23,459 bases of DNA from Entamoeba invadens IP1. Taxonomy: Eukaryota; Evosea; Mastigamoebida; Endamoebidae. The position numbers and the translations under genes were made by a program. Shown here piece after piece: positions 1-10,452 of the stretch; the first letter of the stretch is position 1, and every line of letters starts with the position of its first letter. Below the pieces are notes generated by a model that searched no databases, was not told the origin of the DNA, and saw only the letters and a list, made by a program, of their open reading frames with translations. Location: positions 54,869 through 78,327 of the forward strand of contig NW_004440103.1 of NCBI RefSeq assembly GCF_000330505.1. Direction: 5' to 3'.

Positions 1-339
1 AAGCGGTTTTTTTATCCTCCCTGTTAAATATTATTTTTTCGTATTGATACAGAAGCATGTTATTCTATGTTAATATCAACATAAATTTAATTCAATTTAA
101 TTTATAAACGCTAATATAACACTGTTTTTACTTGTCATTATTGTTATTTGTTAATTTATTCAAACATGATTTATCACGTTTAACTTATCCAATATGTGGC
201 TTTTATTGTTTATTTCTGTTTTTATAAACATTTTTTTATTCTTTCTGTTTTTGTTTTTTTGTAATTTTTGTTCTGTTTTGCTTATTTAACATTTTCACAA
301 AACAAAACATTTTTTTAAAAGAAGAAAAATAAGTAAAAG
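1..339. other. AT-rich intergenic DNA, no gene seen
   Basis: Long T and A runs with no open frame of useful length and no RNA signature. Nothing is supported here. Confidence 0.6.
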
Positions 340-480
340 GAAATTGTCCAAATCATTTTTTTATATTTTCAAAACCCCCTTTCTAACCCAAACCGGCAAA
401 TAGTCAGTTTTATTTTACTTAAAATAATTAACAAATGAAAACTCAATTACCTAAGATTGTTCAAAAATAACCTTTTAGAT
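340..480 (-). repeat. Dispersed repeat copy B (inverted relative to 3340-3490)
   Basis: Read on the minus strand, this stretch contains AATCTTAGGTAATTGAGT (441-458), identical over 18 bases to 3348-3365 on the plus strand. Beyond the identical core, both copies continue with a T-rich stretch and then a CGGTTT...GGGGTTTT segment in the same order, so roughly 100-140 bp appear homologous but diverged. The copies face each other about 2.9 kb apart. They could be two independent insertions of an old repeat or the eroded ends of one larger element. Confidence 0.5.
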
Positions 481-1221
481 GAAATTTTATATCGCTTTAT
501 TGTGTTACAACATTAAATATAAAAACGCTACATCGTCAATCCACTTCATAATAAACAATGTCAAATAGTCGCATTAATAAATATAACGATAATATAAACA
601 CCAATATCATTATAATCGAATGACAATATACTTTTTATAAAAAAGAACTAAATATATTAAACCATCATTAGACCCCATTTTTCTTTTTAATGCTTTGCTC
701 TTGTTAAACACAAATCAACTCAAACATGTTTATTTGTGTGATTATAAAATATACAATTCAAATTTAAGTTGATAAAAAAAATAAAAATTTTTAAATATTT
801 TTTTGTGTATGAAGGCAAAAAAAGTTTTAGGTAAAAGAAAAAATAAAAACTTATTATTATTACGTTTCTGTTTCGAACGTGTTAATTTTTAATATCAGAT
901 AATTTTCCACAAAAATGAATTTTTGGTATAAATAATAAAATAATGATATAATGATAATTTTAAAATTTTTAATATTTATTTTTATCTATTTTTCAGGAAA
1001 ATCACTTAATATTAATTCCAAATTATTTAAACAGTTTTGGGACAAATTTTTAAAAAACTGTTAAAAAGAGCAATATTTGGTTGTCGGCGTATTAAACTTT
1101 ATAAAGATTATAATTCATTTTAAATTATTTGTAATAATATACATAAGACCCAGTTATCATAAAATAAAAAGTAAACAAATCACCGTTAAACAAATTTATA
1201 AAAATAAAAAAGTCAACAAAA
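481..1221. other. AT-rich intergenic DNA
   Basis: Mostly A/T homopolymer-rich sequence. An open frame beginning at 1077 runs to 1331, but its first half has low-complexity residues and no recognisable domain. Only the part after about 1222 has coding character, and in another frame. Confidence 0.5.
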
Positions 1222-1800
1222 ATGAATCTTCTCAAAAGTTTACACATTTTGAAAACTCATCTACAAAATATTTACAATATAGATCACACGAGAAAGAAAA
1301 ATGCATAGTGTCAAGAATACAGGAGCGATAAAGGTAGAGAAGTAATTTCTATTGAAACAGACTTGAGTACAGATCTTTATGTAAGTAGAAAATACTTATT
1401 AGAAAAAAATATCTAGAAACTGAAAAAGAGAAATGTTTCTAGACAACATTAATTGGATTGGGGTGAATCGATCCAAAACGACAAACGTAGATTTAGTAGA
1501 AGAAACTGAGCTTGAGAAAGCCTTTACGAAGGAAGAGTAAAAAAATTTAAAGTTTATATCAAAAGTCATAAAAATGACTGAGAAAGTGGTATGAACTTTG
1601 GTTTGAATATGACGGTAGCGACAAGAGATCTTTTTTTCTTGTTAACACGGAGAAACGGGCATTGAAATAAGTCAATCAGAGGTATGACTGTTATACTCAT
1701 GGAAGAAACAAAGGTGGTAGTTTTGTAAGTGTACTGTGAAACTCTTCATAAAACACGAAGGGAAACTGATAATAATAATAACATTAAAGAAACGGAACCG
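1222..1800 (+). pseudogene. Decayed unrecognised protein-coding stretch
   Basis: I do not recognise the protein. An ATG at 1222 opens a frame (MNLLKSLHILKTHLQ...) interrupted by a stop near 1288, with plausible coding text continuing after it. From about 1441 a second frame reads DNINWIGVNRSKTTNVDLV... and ...ELEKAFTKEE up to a stop near 1538. Near 1585 a third frame reads KWYELWFEYDGSDKRSFF, and near 1678 another reads QRYDCYTHGRNKGGSFVSVL. Base composition here is less AT-biased than the flanks. The picture is one gene broken by several frameshifts and stops. It lies between two inverted copies of a dispersed repeat, so a dead transposon gene is possible but unproven. No catalytic motif is visible. 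Confidence 0.35.
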
Positions 1801-3339
1801 TTTCACATTATTCAAACAACTATTTCAAAAGTATATAAAATGAACCAATAAATACAAATACGATAAGAACGAGAAGTTGTGTATGATTAATTGACTCGTT
1901 TTAATAATTTTTGTTTGCTAAACATTTCAAAGATATATCAAATAATACAAAAATAAAAGCATATATAAAGGAATGTTTAATGTTTTTAAACTTTTTTTAC
2001 ACTTTTTATTGGTCATTTTTATGTTGCTATTTTTGCTTACTTTATTTTTGTAACTGATGTTATATATAAATTGTGAGAGGTTAATCGAATAAGATTTCTA
2101 TAAACACTAAAATGTTATTTGTTTATTGGAATTAATTTTTCACCACCAATTTTAAAATATTGATGGGTTGGAACAAATTTTTTAACAGGTTTTATTTTTT
2201 GTGTGTTTTTTCTGTTAATTTATTTCACAATAATACCGTTTTTGCCTAAATCTATTTTTTGAATAACCAAACATTAGCCTTACTTTTTTTTATTAATATT
2301 AAACCATTTACTTTGAATGTATTATGATAATATTTTGATTTGATTTTATAGATTAATTATGATATTAATGTAATTATACCATTTTATCAATAGCAAATAA
2401 CGACTTTGTAAAAGTACCAAGGTTTTACTGTTTTTAAACAACAACGAAAACGATGTTGTGCCGAAAATGATAGTTGGAGTAATAATTTTTTACTTTCGAC
2501 GCGTTGTTTAACACTCAAATGGCCTAAAGCCAAAAAATATAAATTTTCAAATAATTTAATACCAAATTTGATTTTTGCCTTTCATTTCATTTTTCATGAA
2601 TTTCATGTTTCAAAATGAAATTTGGTAAAAATTTTATAAAAATATTTTTGAATATGACGACATAATTAAATAATTGTTTTGTATAATTATAATAACATAA
2701 ACTAATATCATAAAAATTTTTGGATTTTGCAAAAAAAGACAAAAATGGTGTTTGGAAAATATAATAATGTAAACTATTGTTACATAATATTAATTAAATA
2801 ACTAAATAAATAGTTTTATATATTTTTTATCATATTATTTACTATTTGTTATGATAATGTTATAATAATATTAATAATTTATTTTTTTGTTTTTTTTCAG
2901 ATCTATTTTTAATGACACGAACTAAAACATCAATAAAAACAACATATTATCGAATTAAAAGCAACTTGCTGTTTATCTAGTCAACACCGTCACACATCAA
3001 ATTAAATTGAGTTTGTTATGGTTCGTTTTTATATTATTAATATACGTCTTATTTATGCAACAAAATTTGTTATTGTATATTGGATATATTATTATTTAAT
3101 AAAACAAATTTGGGGTTCTGAAATATAGTAAAACCTATTAAACGCGGCACTTTTGAATTGCGCAACTCTCAATAGAAAGCAGTTTAGACTGAATCCAAAA
3201 ATCGAGTTTTCTATAGAACAGGTTTTGATGTTTGATTGGCGAAAATTCCCGTTCTTGAGAGAACAAAAATTACCATACATTCTTGCTTTTGAAAAGTTTG
3301 ACTGTGTTTTTGAAAAAAAAGTGTTGCTATTTTTAACCT
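1801..3339. other. AT-rich intergenic DNA with a near-palindromic segment
   Basis: No convincing gene. At about 2569-2626 the outer words ACCAAATTT and AAATTTGGT flank CATGAATTTCATG, giving an imperfect fold-back. Short open frames on both strands at 3092-3359 overlap the beginning of a dispersed repeat and have no recognisable domain, so I do not call them genes. Confidence 0.5.
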
Positions 3340-3490
3340 CAAAAACAAATCTTAGGTAATTGAGTCCTCATTTTTATTATTTTTGACTAAGTTTTGGGTC
3401 ATTTTTCGGTTTTTCGGCCAAGAAGGGGTTTTTGGTCTTTTTTAATGACTTTTTTCAAGAAGGCATTTTTTGATATTGTTATTATTCTAA
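3340..3490 (+). repeat. Dispersed repeat copy A
   Basis: Contains the 18-base word AATCTTAGGTAATTGAGT (3348-3365), also present on the minus strand at 441-458. It continues with GTTTTGGGTCATTTTTCGG and GGCCAAGAAGGGGTTTTTGG, which resemble the corresponding part of the other copy. It is more G-rich on this strand than its surroundings. The element family is unknown. Confidence 0.5.
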
Positions 3491-3721
3491 TAAAAAATTG
3501 GTTTTCGGCCAGTTAAGTGTTAAGAAATGATATTCACAATTATTTTTTTTTGTCAAATTAGATATGTTTGAAAAATATATTATGTTTGAAAGAAAATAGA
3601 CAACAATGTTTGTGTTGATAGTCTAATCGATCTTGTTATTCCGCTATGTTTTTATCACTAATTAATAATTAGTTTATTTTTTGAAACATAAAATATAGTT
3701 GTTTTTAAGAACCATATAGTT

Positions 3722-3974
3722 TGTTTTATTTTTCAAGATTGTTTTTCACCAACTCAGAATTTTTGTTCACATCTCAAAAATAATCAAATTAAATTTTAGA
3801 TGGATTTTTAGTAAAAAGGTTGAAAACAATCACACCAATAACTTGTATAAAAACAACGGAACTTGCTACGAAGTATTGAAAAAACGCAAAACAGACAAGT
3901 TAGCAAACTATTATCTTTTCAATTCATTGAACTACAACAAACTGTGTTATAGAATGTATAACAACAATAAGTAA
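3722..3974 (+). other. Open frame without a start codon; possible gene remnant
   Basis: From just after a TAG near 3718 to the TAA at 3972-3974 one frame stays open for about 84 codons with no ATG until close to the end. The second half has varied, soluble-protein-like composition (for example NLYKNNGTCYEVLKKRKTDK, then ANYYLFNSLNYNKLCYRMYN) with two cysteines. Such a long stop-free run is unexpected in DNA this AT-rich. It may be the 3' end of a decayed gene or an exon. No family is recognised. Confidence 0.3.
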
Positions 3975-4044
3975 ACAAGTTTGTTATATGTAATGTATAT
4001 ATTAATCTATATATTCAATAACAATGACATTTAAGGTGGTTGAA

Positions 4045-4193
4045 ATGTACTTGATAGTGAATCTGTTTTGGACACTCCAAGTACATCGCTTAATACTATA
4101 AATTTTATCGGCTTGAAAATATATGTCTCGGGATTTTTGATGTTTCTATTGCGTAAATCCCGAAAAATATTAAAATTATATCTTCGATATAAT
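4045..4193. other. Three consecutive hairpin-forming inverted repeats
   Basis: Hairpin 1: ATGTACTTG (4045-4053) pairs with CAAGTACAT (4078-4086), with extra pairing of AGTG to CACT inside. Hairpin 2: TCGGGATTT (4128-4136) pairs with AAATCCCGA (4155-4163). Hairpin 3: ATTATATC (4175-4182) pairs with GATATAAT (4186-4193) around a TTC loop. All stems are perfect over 8-9 bp. Three in 150 bp suggests a structured RNA or a small fold-back element. No known RNA family is recognised and no Pol III box is obvious. Confidence 0.45.
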
Positions 4194-4630
4194 ATCTTAT
4201 TTAAACTAGTTCTTATTTGTTAGTTAATTTGAGTAATATCCTTGTGCAGAAAAATGTTATGAAAAAATAAAACAGGCATGACAATCTTTTTAAAAAGACC
4301 AAACGACAAAAAAAAGAAAAAAATAACACTGCCTAATAAAAAAATTAACAGGGAAACAAGGAAACGTGTTAAAAATCACTTCCAATAAAAAAATTGTGGT
4401 GGTATTGGTTAAACATAAAAAATGACAGTTTATTTATTTTCAAAAATTACTCCGCTTCAATGTTCCATCCAAAATTATCATTTAGAATTTTCAATTATTT
4501 TCAATGCAAATTACATCGAATCATTTTCATTATACATTTCAATTGTTAATTTGATATAATTGATAATTTTAATAAATTTGTGTGTTTTACATTACACTTT
4601 AACAACAACAACAATGAAAATGAAAATGGA
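4194..4630. other. AT-rich downstream region of the minus-strand surface-protein gene
   Basis: No gene seen. It holds the 3' flank of the minus-strand gene ending at 4631 and A/T-rich sequence. The plus-strand open frame reaching from 4560 into that gene is its antisense shadow. Confidence 0.5.
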
Positions 4631-5620
4631 TTACATTAACAAAACAACAACTCCAATCAACACGGAAATTGTCATGGACAAAGCACCATCAAGTTTTGAA
4701 ATTTCTGAATTTTCGTTTGGTATAACAAAAGTGACTGGTTCTTCGGGTTTAACTTGTTCTTCTGGTTTATCTGTCTCTGAAGGTTCTGTGGAAGTCACTG
4801 GTGGATCTACTGGTTTTGAAGGTTCCACTGGCTTTTCTGGCTCTGATGGTTTTTCTGATGTTTCTGGTTGTGATGGTTCGACTGGCTTAGAAGGTTCAAC
4901 AGGATCGACTGCAGCTCTTGTTTTGTAGCATTGACCAGGTTTTGTGACAATTTCACAGTTGTCAACATCAAAAGTGTCCAACTCGATTTTAACCCAGTGA
5001 TTTTTGACAAGTGTGCATATTTTGTTTTCTATTGAGAACAATACTTTAGCCGTTGAATCTGTTGGAAGTTTGTCTAGCCACTCGCCTTTGATGTGATTCT
5101 TGTCATTTTGATTGATTCTGAATCCAAAGTTGTAAACATTATTGACACCACCTAAGATGTAACTGAAGCTAAGTTCTTTTTGTGTTGAGAGAATGTACGA
5201 TGGAATGTAATTACCAGCCGGGCAATTGGCTATAGTAGTATCAACCACATATTTCCCATGATTGGATTGTCGAGGGGAATCACCATGTATGCGGGATATG
5301 AGCTTCCAGCTATTCCAAACCCGTTGCAAATGCCACACTGTTTGTAATACTCATTTGCATCCATGTATGTTTTTCTGTACCCATTACAATTTGAATTGTC
5401 AAAAATGCTCAACTGAGTATTTTCAATTTTGACAGACACACCAGTTGTGATTGTATAACACTTGTTGCCAATGTTGTTTGGAACATCGACTTCGTAATTA
5501 AAAAAAAGTGCCAAAATGCGTGTCAATACCAACAAAAACGTGCCAGAATGGGACTGGGTACTGTAAGTCGACTGGATAAGCCGCAAGTGATACTGCAACA
5601 AACAGGAAGAGAGAGAACAT
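4631..5620 (-). CDS. Secreted GPI-anchor-type surface protein with Pro/Thr/Glu-rich stalk; two apparent frameshifts
   Basis: The ATG at 5620 opens a typical signal peptide (MFSLFLFVAVSLA, then AYPVDLQYPVPFWH). The frame breaks at a run of eight T's (minus strand, about 5493-5500), continues in a second frame through a Cys-containing domain (CYTITTGVSVKIENTQLS, CNGYRKTY, CGICNGFG), and breaks again near 5261-5263, where one A is missing from an A-run. It then continues to the TAA at 4631-4633. The two shifts cancel: the whole span is 990 nt, 329 residues. The C-terminal part holds a low-complexity stalk of E-P-S-K-P-V-type repeats (about residues 235-300) and ends in a small-residue site followed by a hydrophobic tail (LSMTISVLIGVVVLLM), as in GPI-anchored proteins. 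It is likely O-glycosylated at the cell surface (inference). Family not recognised; recent pseudogene or homopolymer sequencing errors. Confidence 0.65.
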
Positions 5621-5646
5621 TGAATGAATCACAGAATTTTCTTTTT

Positions 5647-5655
5647 CTTTTTATA
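5647..5655 (-). promoter_or_regulatory. TATA-like element upstream of the surface-protein gene
   Basis: On the minus strand TATAAAAAG lies about 27-35 nt before the ATG at 5620, followed by an Inr-like GATTCATTCA directly before the start. Entamoeba genes typically have a TATA-like box near -30 and very short 5' leaders, which supports the chosen start. Confidence 0.5.
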
Positions 5656-5699
5656 CTAATTATTTGGACATTTGAAAAATGAATGAAAACAAAACAACA

Positions 5700-8600
5700 C
5701 ATTTTAAGAACAAATACCAAAATAGCTAATAAATCTTAACACAATGCAATGGTTTTGGCACTGTCTGGTCTTTTTGATCTTAATTTAAATTATTCGCTTA
5801 TTATTTTTAAATATTTTGAAATGAAAACAAACTTGTCTTTAAATGCATTTATTATAATTATATAATTTTATAATAATTTATTTATCGATTGTATTATTTA
5901 AAAATATAAAAAATAACAATGTCTATTTAATTATATAATGGTAAAAATAACATAAATACATAAAGTTTGTGTTCTTTAAAAAACAAAAACCACCCGGGTA
6001 TATTTGAAATATTTTTTATTTCAAATGTATTAGTAATAATAATATTTATGATGTAACTAAAATCAACAGTTAAATCAATTAAATGTCATTAATTAAATAA
6101 TTCTTATAAAAAATATTAAAATAATAAAACAATGTTTCAAATAAATTTTACATTTGATGAACATTACAAAATGGAGTATTTTGTGAATGTTTATAATTTG
6201 TAGGTTGTGAAATAAAATGTAATTTCAAAACGAGACCCGCAAATGTAATTATTTTAATATAAAAAATCTTCGTATTCCAAACACATGATTAAAGTTTGTT
6301 ACGTTGTTAATTAAGTTGTCATTTGATAAACTCAATTTTTACCCTGCCTTAATAGTTGAAATAGTTGTTTGAAAAACTTAAACAAAAAGTATAAACAACA
6401 CAATTTCATGTGATGTTCCACAAAAATTACATATTTTCTTTTGTTTTACATTTGGTCTTTTTCAAAATGGCATATTAATAATGTTTATACATACAATTTA
6501 TACAAATCAGCAAGTGGTTGACACATGAATATGAATTTCAAATAATGCTGTGAATCACATGTAGAGTTTATTCTTTACAAGTAAAATTAATTTCATTTAT
6601 ACTATGTTGTTTTATTACAAAAAAATAAACATTTTTACTTTTTTGTTTTTTGTAAAAAATATTTTCTATATCATCATTTTTAAGGGATTCATGAGGATTG
6701 TAATTTTTCTGAGGATGGTAAATATCTTAAACATAATTTCTTTCATTTTGGATTTTTTTGCCTAAGATCAAAAAGGTATATTTTGAAACACATGATTTTC
6801 TTTAAAAATGCTATTTATAGATTTTTTGAAAGATGATTCTTTCAGTTGATTTTTACAAAAAAAATAATCTATTTCTATTTTCTGATTTACCACTTGACTA
6901 ACCTTGGTTTAAATGAAAACATTTGACAGACATTTAAATTATCGAAAAAGTCGATTTTTAATCAAAATCACAAAACAAATTTATCGAACAATTTTTAATT
7001 TTTTTACAAAAATAATTTATTATAAATCAATTCATGATATTTCAAACAATAAAAATTGATAGCAAATAACATAATGATAATTAATACTTTATGCGATGAC
7101 AATTTATGTATTTGCGCAAATTCAAAACGCGAGGTTTTGGATATCGATGAAACAACGATTGATAAATAAACAAATTTGTAAAATTATTGTTTTTGTTTTA
7201 AACGGTTTTATTTATATTTCAAAACATATAAACACAAGAAATATATGTTTATATTATTTTTTATACAATATCAATTCTCAATAAAAATGTGTTCAATTTA
7301 TTAATCAATTTTATATATTAATTGGCGTTTTTGTTGTGTTTTGACGATTTTTGATATAATCAATTATCAAAACTCACTTTATAAATTGTTTGATAATTTT
7401 ATTTATAGAATTTTAAATCAATAGTGGCAGTGCTATACATATCTCTGAGGATGGTAAGTCGTGTAACAAACAGACATTGTCAACACAGACTTAAACATCT
7501 AAAAAGTGAAATGACGTGTTCCCATATTCAAAAATAGTAACTTACTCAATATACATTTCAGATAGATGTAAAAGTGTAAACTTTCTATTTCTGTCATCCT
7601 CAGAAAATAATTGCCATCATCAGAACTCTAAATCTGTTTAAAACACAAGTTAATATCAAAATGAAACATTCATATTAAAATATACACAATATGATTAACT
7701 TTGTTATTACAATAAATTTGAATAATTGCATAAATTACAAAGTTATTAATAAATTTGTTATTTTAAAAATACATTTTTAGAAAATCAGTGTTTTCGACTT
7801 TTTCAATTTTTCATTTTGATAAAAAAACAATTATCAATTTAAATGTAAATTCAATCGTTTTGTTATTAAAAAGGATTCGTAAATAATATCAATAAGTTTA
7901 TAATTATAATGTGAACAAATACAATTCACACTTTATTATTTCCCGTCTCAAGTAAGCGAGATATAATTATTGTTTTTGTTTACTGATTATTGTGGCGATT
8001 TTTTGATTGTATTTAATCTTTTGGCATTTATGACAAATTATTACCATTATTTAAAATTCGAACTTTGACTCGAAATATTAAGTGTAAATTATAACTTGAG
8101 TTATGAGAGTGGGCCTTATGGGGAACTGACCCTTATGGATTTTATTTTTGTATCCTCAGAAAAATATCTTTTAATAAAGATAGCCTTGATCCTGAGGATA
8201 CACCTTATCCTCAAGAAACCTTTAAATAATTAAAAAATGAAGTATTCAGCCACTATGTGGTCAAATGAAAAATATTATTTATGTTATTAGTTGGGTTATT
8301 GGTTAAATAACATCTAAATATTCATATATATAATATCCCTTTTGAAGCTTATCTACTCCCACGAGTTTGGAACATTACATTGAAATTTGACACAAAATAC
8401 AGTTAATGGACAGACTTTAATAATATAACGATGGGTTCTGTCACACTGTGACAGATAAAAACCAGTTAATAATAAAAAATCTTAAAAATTTGTGATAAAA
8501 AAGTAAAATACAATAAATTACAAATTCCAACTTATTATTCAATGAACTTTAAATTACAATAAAATATGAACATAAACTATAAACCTTTTGAAAAAATGTT
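5700..8600. other. Long gene-poor AT-rich region with recurring CTGAGGAT words
   Basis: No convincing gene in 2.9 kb. The open frame at 7096-7284 is low-complexity and unconvincing. The octamer CTGAGGAT or its complement recurs near 6710, 7445, 7597, 8152 and 8192. At three of these sites it is extended to TTTTCTGAGGAT (one on plus, two on minus). Otherwise A/T runs dominate. Confidence 0.5.
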
Positions 8601-8689
8601 AAACCAAATTCAATTTAAATTTGTTCTAATTATATGTCATAATGCGTTGTTTATTACTGTGTAGAATAAAGACACCGAGGATAGAAAAA

Positions 8690-9140
8690 TATAAACAATT
8701 GGCTGAATATTTGAAGCCGTAAAAAACAATACAAAGTGTCTCAACACGCATTTGTATGAAAGATAAAACAACACTAATAAAAGAACAAATCAAAGCACTC
8801 AACGCCAAGTCTTAACACTTAAAACCAATGCACCAGTTTACATTCTTGAGCAAATGTTTTTGCTTTGATTAAGAAGAATGTTGCTGAAATCATAGTATGA
8901 GCCGAAACTGTTAAAAAACATTTAGATATCTCAACAAGAGAAAGTTAAGACTATGAAAAACTAAAAGGTCGCATTAGAAGATTCGAAAAAACAAATTCTG
9001 AACTTAAAATAAAATGGGATGAATGTGATAAATTTGAAAATGACATTTCTGAATGGAGACCAAATTGATACTTCTTGAACAAGTTGCCTATTTACAAACA
9101 ATCAAAAAACGCGTACGTAATGAAGTTGATTGTTTTATTT
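8690..9140 (+). pseudogene. Decayed coiled-coil protein, possibly sorting-nexin BAR-like
   Basis: One plus-strand frame reads coding-like text with scattered stops: ANVFALIKKNVAEIIV (about 8842-8890), AETVKKHLDISTRES, then DYEKLKGRIRRFEKTNSELK and WDECDKFENDISEW up to about 9060. A +1 frame then continues ETKLILLEQVAYLQTIKK to about 9130. The composition is charged and helical, as in a coiled coil. The LKIKW-x-x-C-D-K-F-E-N-D-I-S-E-W spacing recalls the W-x-x-K-P-D-K...DI-x-E-W stretch of SNX1/Vps5 BAR domains, but this is a weak resemblance from memory. Several in-frame stops and a frameshift show it is not functional. It meets the ClpB remnant tail to tail at about 9110-9140. Confidence 0.35.
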
Positions 9141-10095
9141 TCTTCCATCTGTGAGACGTCAGTCGTTAAACACTTGTAGGTGCGCCTTCGCAGTTTCATC
9201 AAACAGAACAATGCTGTATGGTTTTCTTCTGACTGCTCTGCAAGTGCCTTTGCAATCTTTGTCTTGCCAACAACACTTGGCACAAGGAACATGAATTACT
9301 TAGTTAAGTTAGTGTCTGAACAATAACAACTTCTGCTTCTTAAAAGAGTCTCGGGTCACATCCTCACCACGCCAAACAACTTGTGTGTATCTCGTCACCA
9401 ATTTAAGTAATCTTGTCTTCTTGTTCTGTGTCACTGCTTACTGTGATAGGTCCATTTGCTCACCACGTCATCTATTAGCTGTGGGGATCATTTGCACCGG
9501 CAGCATTAGTGTTACTTTTGTTTGGTTCTTCAATTTTATGAGCCACTTTTACCTCTGGGATTGCATGACACTTTAAGTCTGCGCAACCTCAAGATCTCTT
9601 GTTGTCTGGTTCAGCTCTCTCAAATGCCATCTTCTCTAGTGTCGGTTGTGTGTTTTTTCTTTACAAGTTTTTGATTTCCTCTGATTGTGAATTTTTTATG
9701 TGAAGATTGTTGCACACGCCGTCAACCAAATCAATTGCCTCCTCTTGCAAGAAATTCTCATTGATGAATCTCTTTGACAGCGACGAAGCTGCAACAAAAG
9801 CATGTCCGCGACTGTCAATTTATAATGGCTTTCTCCTGTTGCACACGCATACAAAATAGTGTGGCTTTTATCTATGAACAGAATAATTTGAATCTTCGAC
9901 TCTTTCACCTCATTAGAAGCAGCATTAAGTCACTTTTCAAACAGTCCTTTGTATTGCCCATCAGCAATCAGTACACCCATATCAAGTGCACTGACTCTGT
10001 AATGCAAGTTTAAAGAAACAATATTTGACTTTTCGCTACCTTAAACATTTCACAACAGCTGTTTTATTAAAACCAGGTTCAACAAGCAATGGTAA
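9100..10095 (-). pseudogene. ClpB: ClpB/HSP101 AAA+ disaggregase pseudogene
   Basis: Reading the minus strand from 10095 downward gives pieces of ClpB in the right order but in changing frames. NBD1 Walker A appears as E-P-G-F-N-K-T-A-V-V-K (normally GEPGVGKTAVVEG). Then come SALDMGVLIADGQYKG, a TGA where an Arg is expected, NEVKESKIQIILFIDKSHTI (Walker B, with Lys-Ser where Glu-Ile normally follow Asp), SKRFINENFLQEEAIDLVDG, remnants of the middle domain and linker, then NBD2 P-loop text V-V-G-K-T-K-I-A-K-A-L-A-E-Q and RRKPYSIVLFDETAKAH. ClpB proteins are about 850-900 residues. Here the N-terminal domain and the C-terminus are gone, roughly 90 residues are deleted between the NBD1 Walker B region and SKRF, and about 40 between the NBD2 P-loop and RRKP. 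Intact homologues thread and refold aggregated protein in the cytosol; this copy cannot. Confidence 0.85.
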
Positions 10096-10420
10096 AAAAA
10101 ACTATTTTATTCGACAATATAACAAATTTGTTGTGATTTTGTTTGAATATTTTATTTGTTTATTTAATAACATTTTAATTTAATTTTCTAAATTAAAAAC
10201 AACAGTTTTAATGAAATATTTTAACTATATAAATACAATGAATATCATTTTGGTGACCCATTTTTTATTATATTTAGCACTATAATATTGTATTATATTT
10301 TAATAATAAATTATCATTTAAGAATGGGTATTTTTACGAAAATAATCTCATAACTTGTAATGGTGAATTATATATTGATCTATAATTTATTAAAGTTGTT
10401 TACAAAGAAGGATTTTGAAA
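10096..10420. other. AT-rich promoter-side intergenic DNA of the LRR gene
   Basis: No gene. An in-frame ATG at 10360 would extend the LRR protein by 31 residues, but these are low-complexity, lie upstream of the TATA-like element and do not match the usual N-terminus of the family. Confidence 0.5.
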
Positions 10421-10429
10421 TATTTAAAT
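10421..10429 (+). promoter_or_regulatory. TATTTAAAT core promoter element
   Basis: TATTTAAAT lies 24-32 nt before the ATG at 10453 and matches the Entamoeba TATA-like consensus (GTATTTAAA type). With the very short leaders usual in Entamoeba, it points to the ATG at 10453 rather than 10360 as the start. Confidence 0.6.
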
Positions 10430-10452
10430 ACCGAAAAACTGTAATTATAAAA

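Noticed and set aside
1077..1331. 84-codon open frame as a gene
   Set aside because: Its first half is low-complexity, and the more protein-like text around 1222-1530 lies in other frames with stops, indicating decay.
4560..4928. Plus-strand 122-codon open frame rich in Gly/Ser/Thr
   Set aside because: It is the antisense reading of the Pro/Thr/Glu-rich stalk of the minus-strand surface protein, which has signal peptide, GPI tail and promoter in its favour.
10360..10452. Upstream in-frame ATG extending the LRR protein by 31 residues
   Set aside because: The extension overlaps the TATTTAAAT promoter element and has low-complexity composition. The family N-terminus fits the ATG at 10453.
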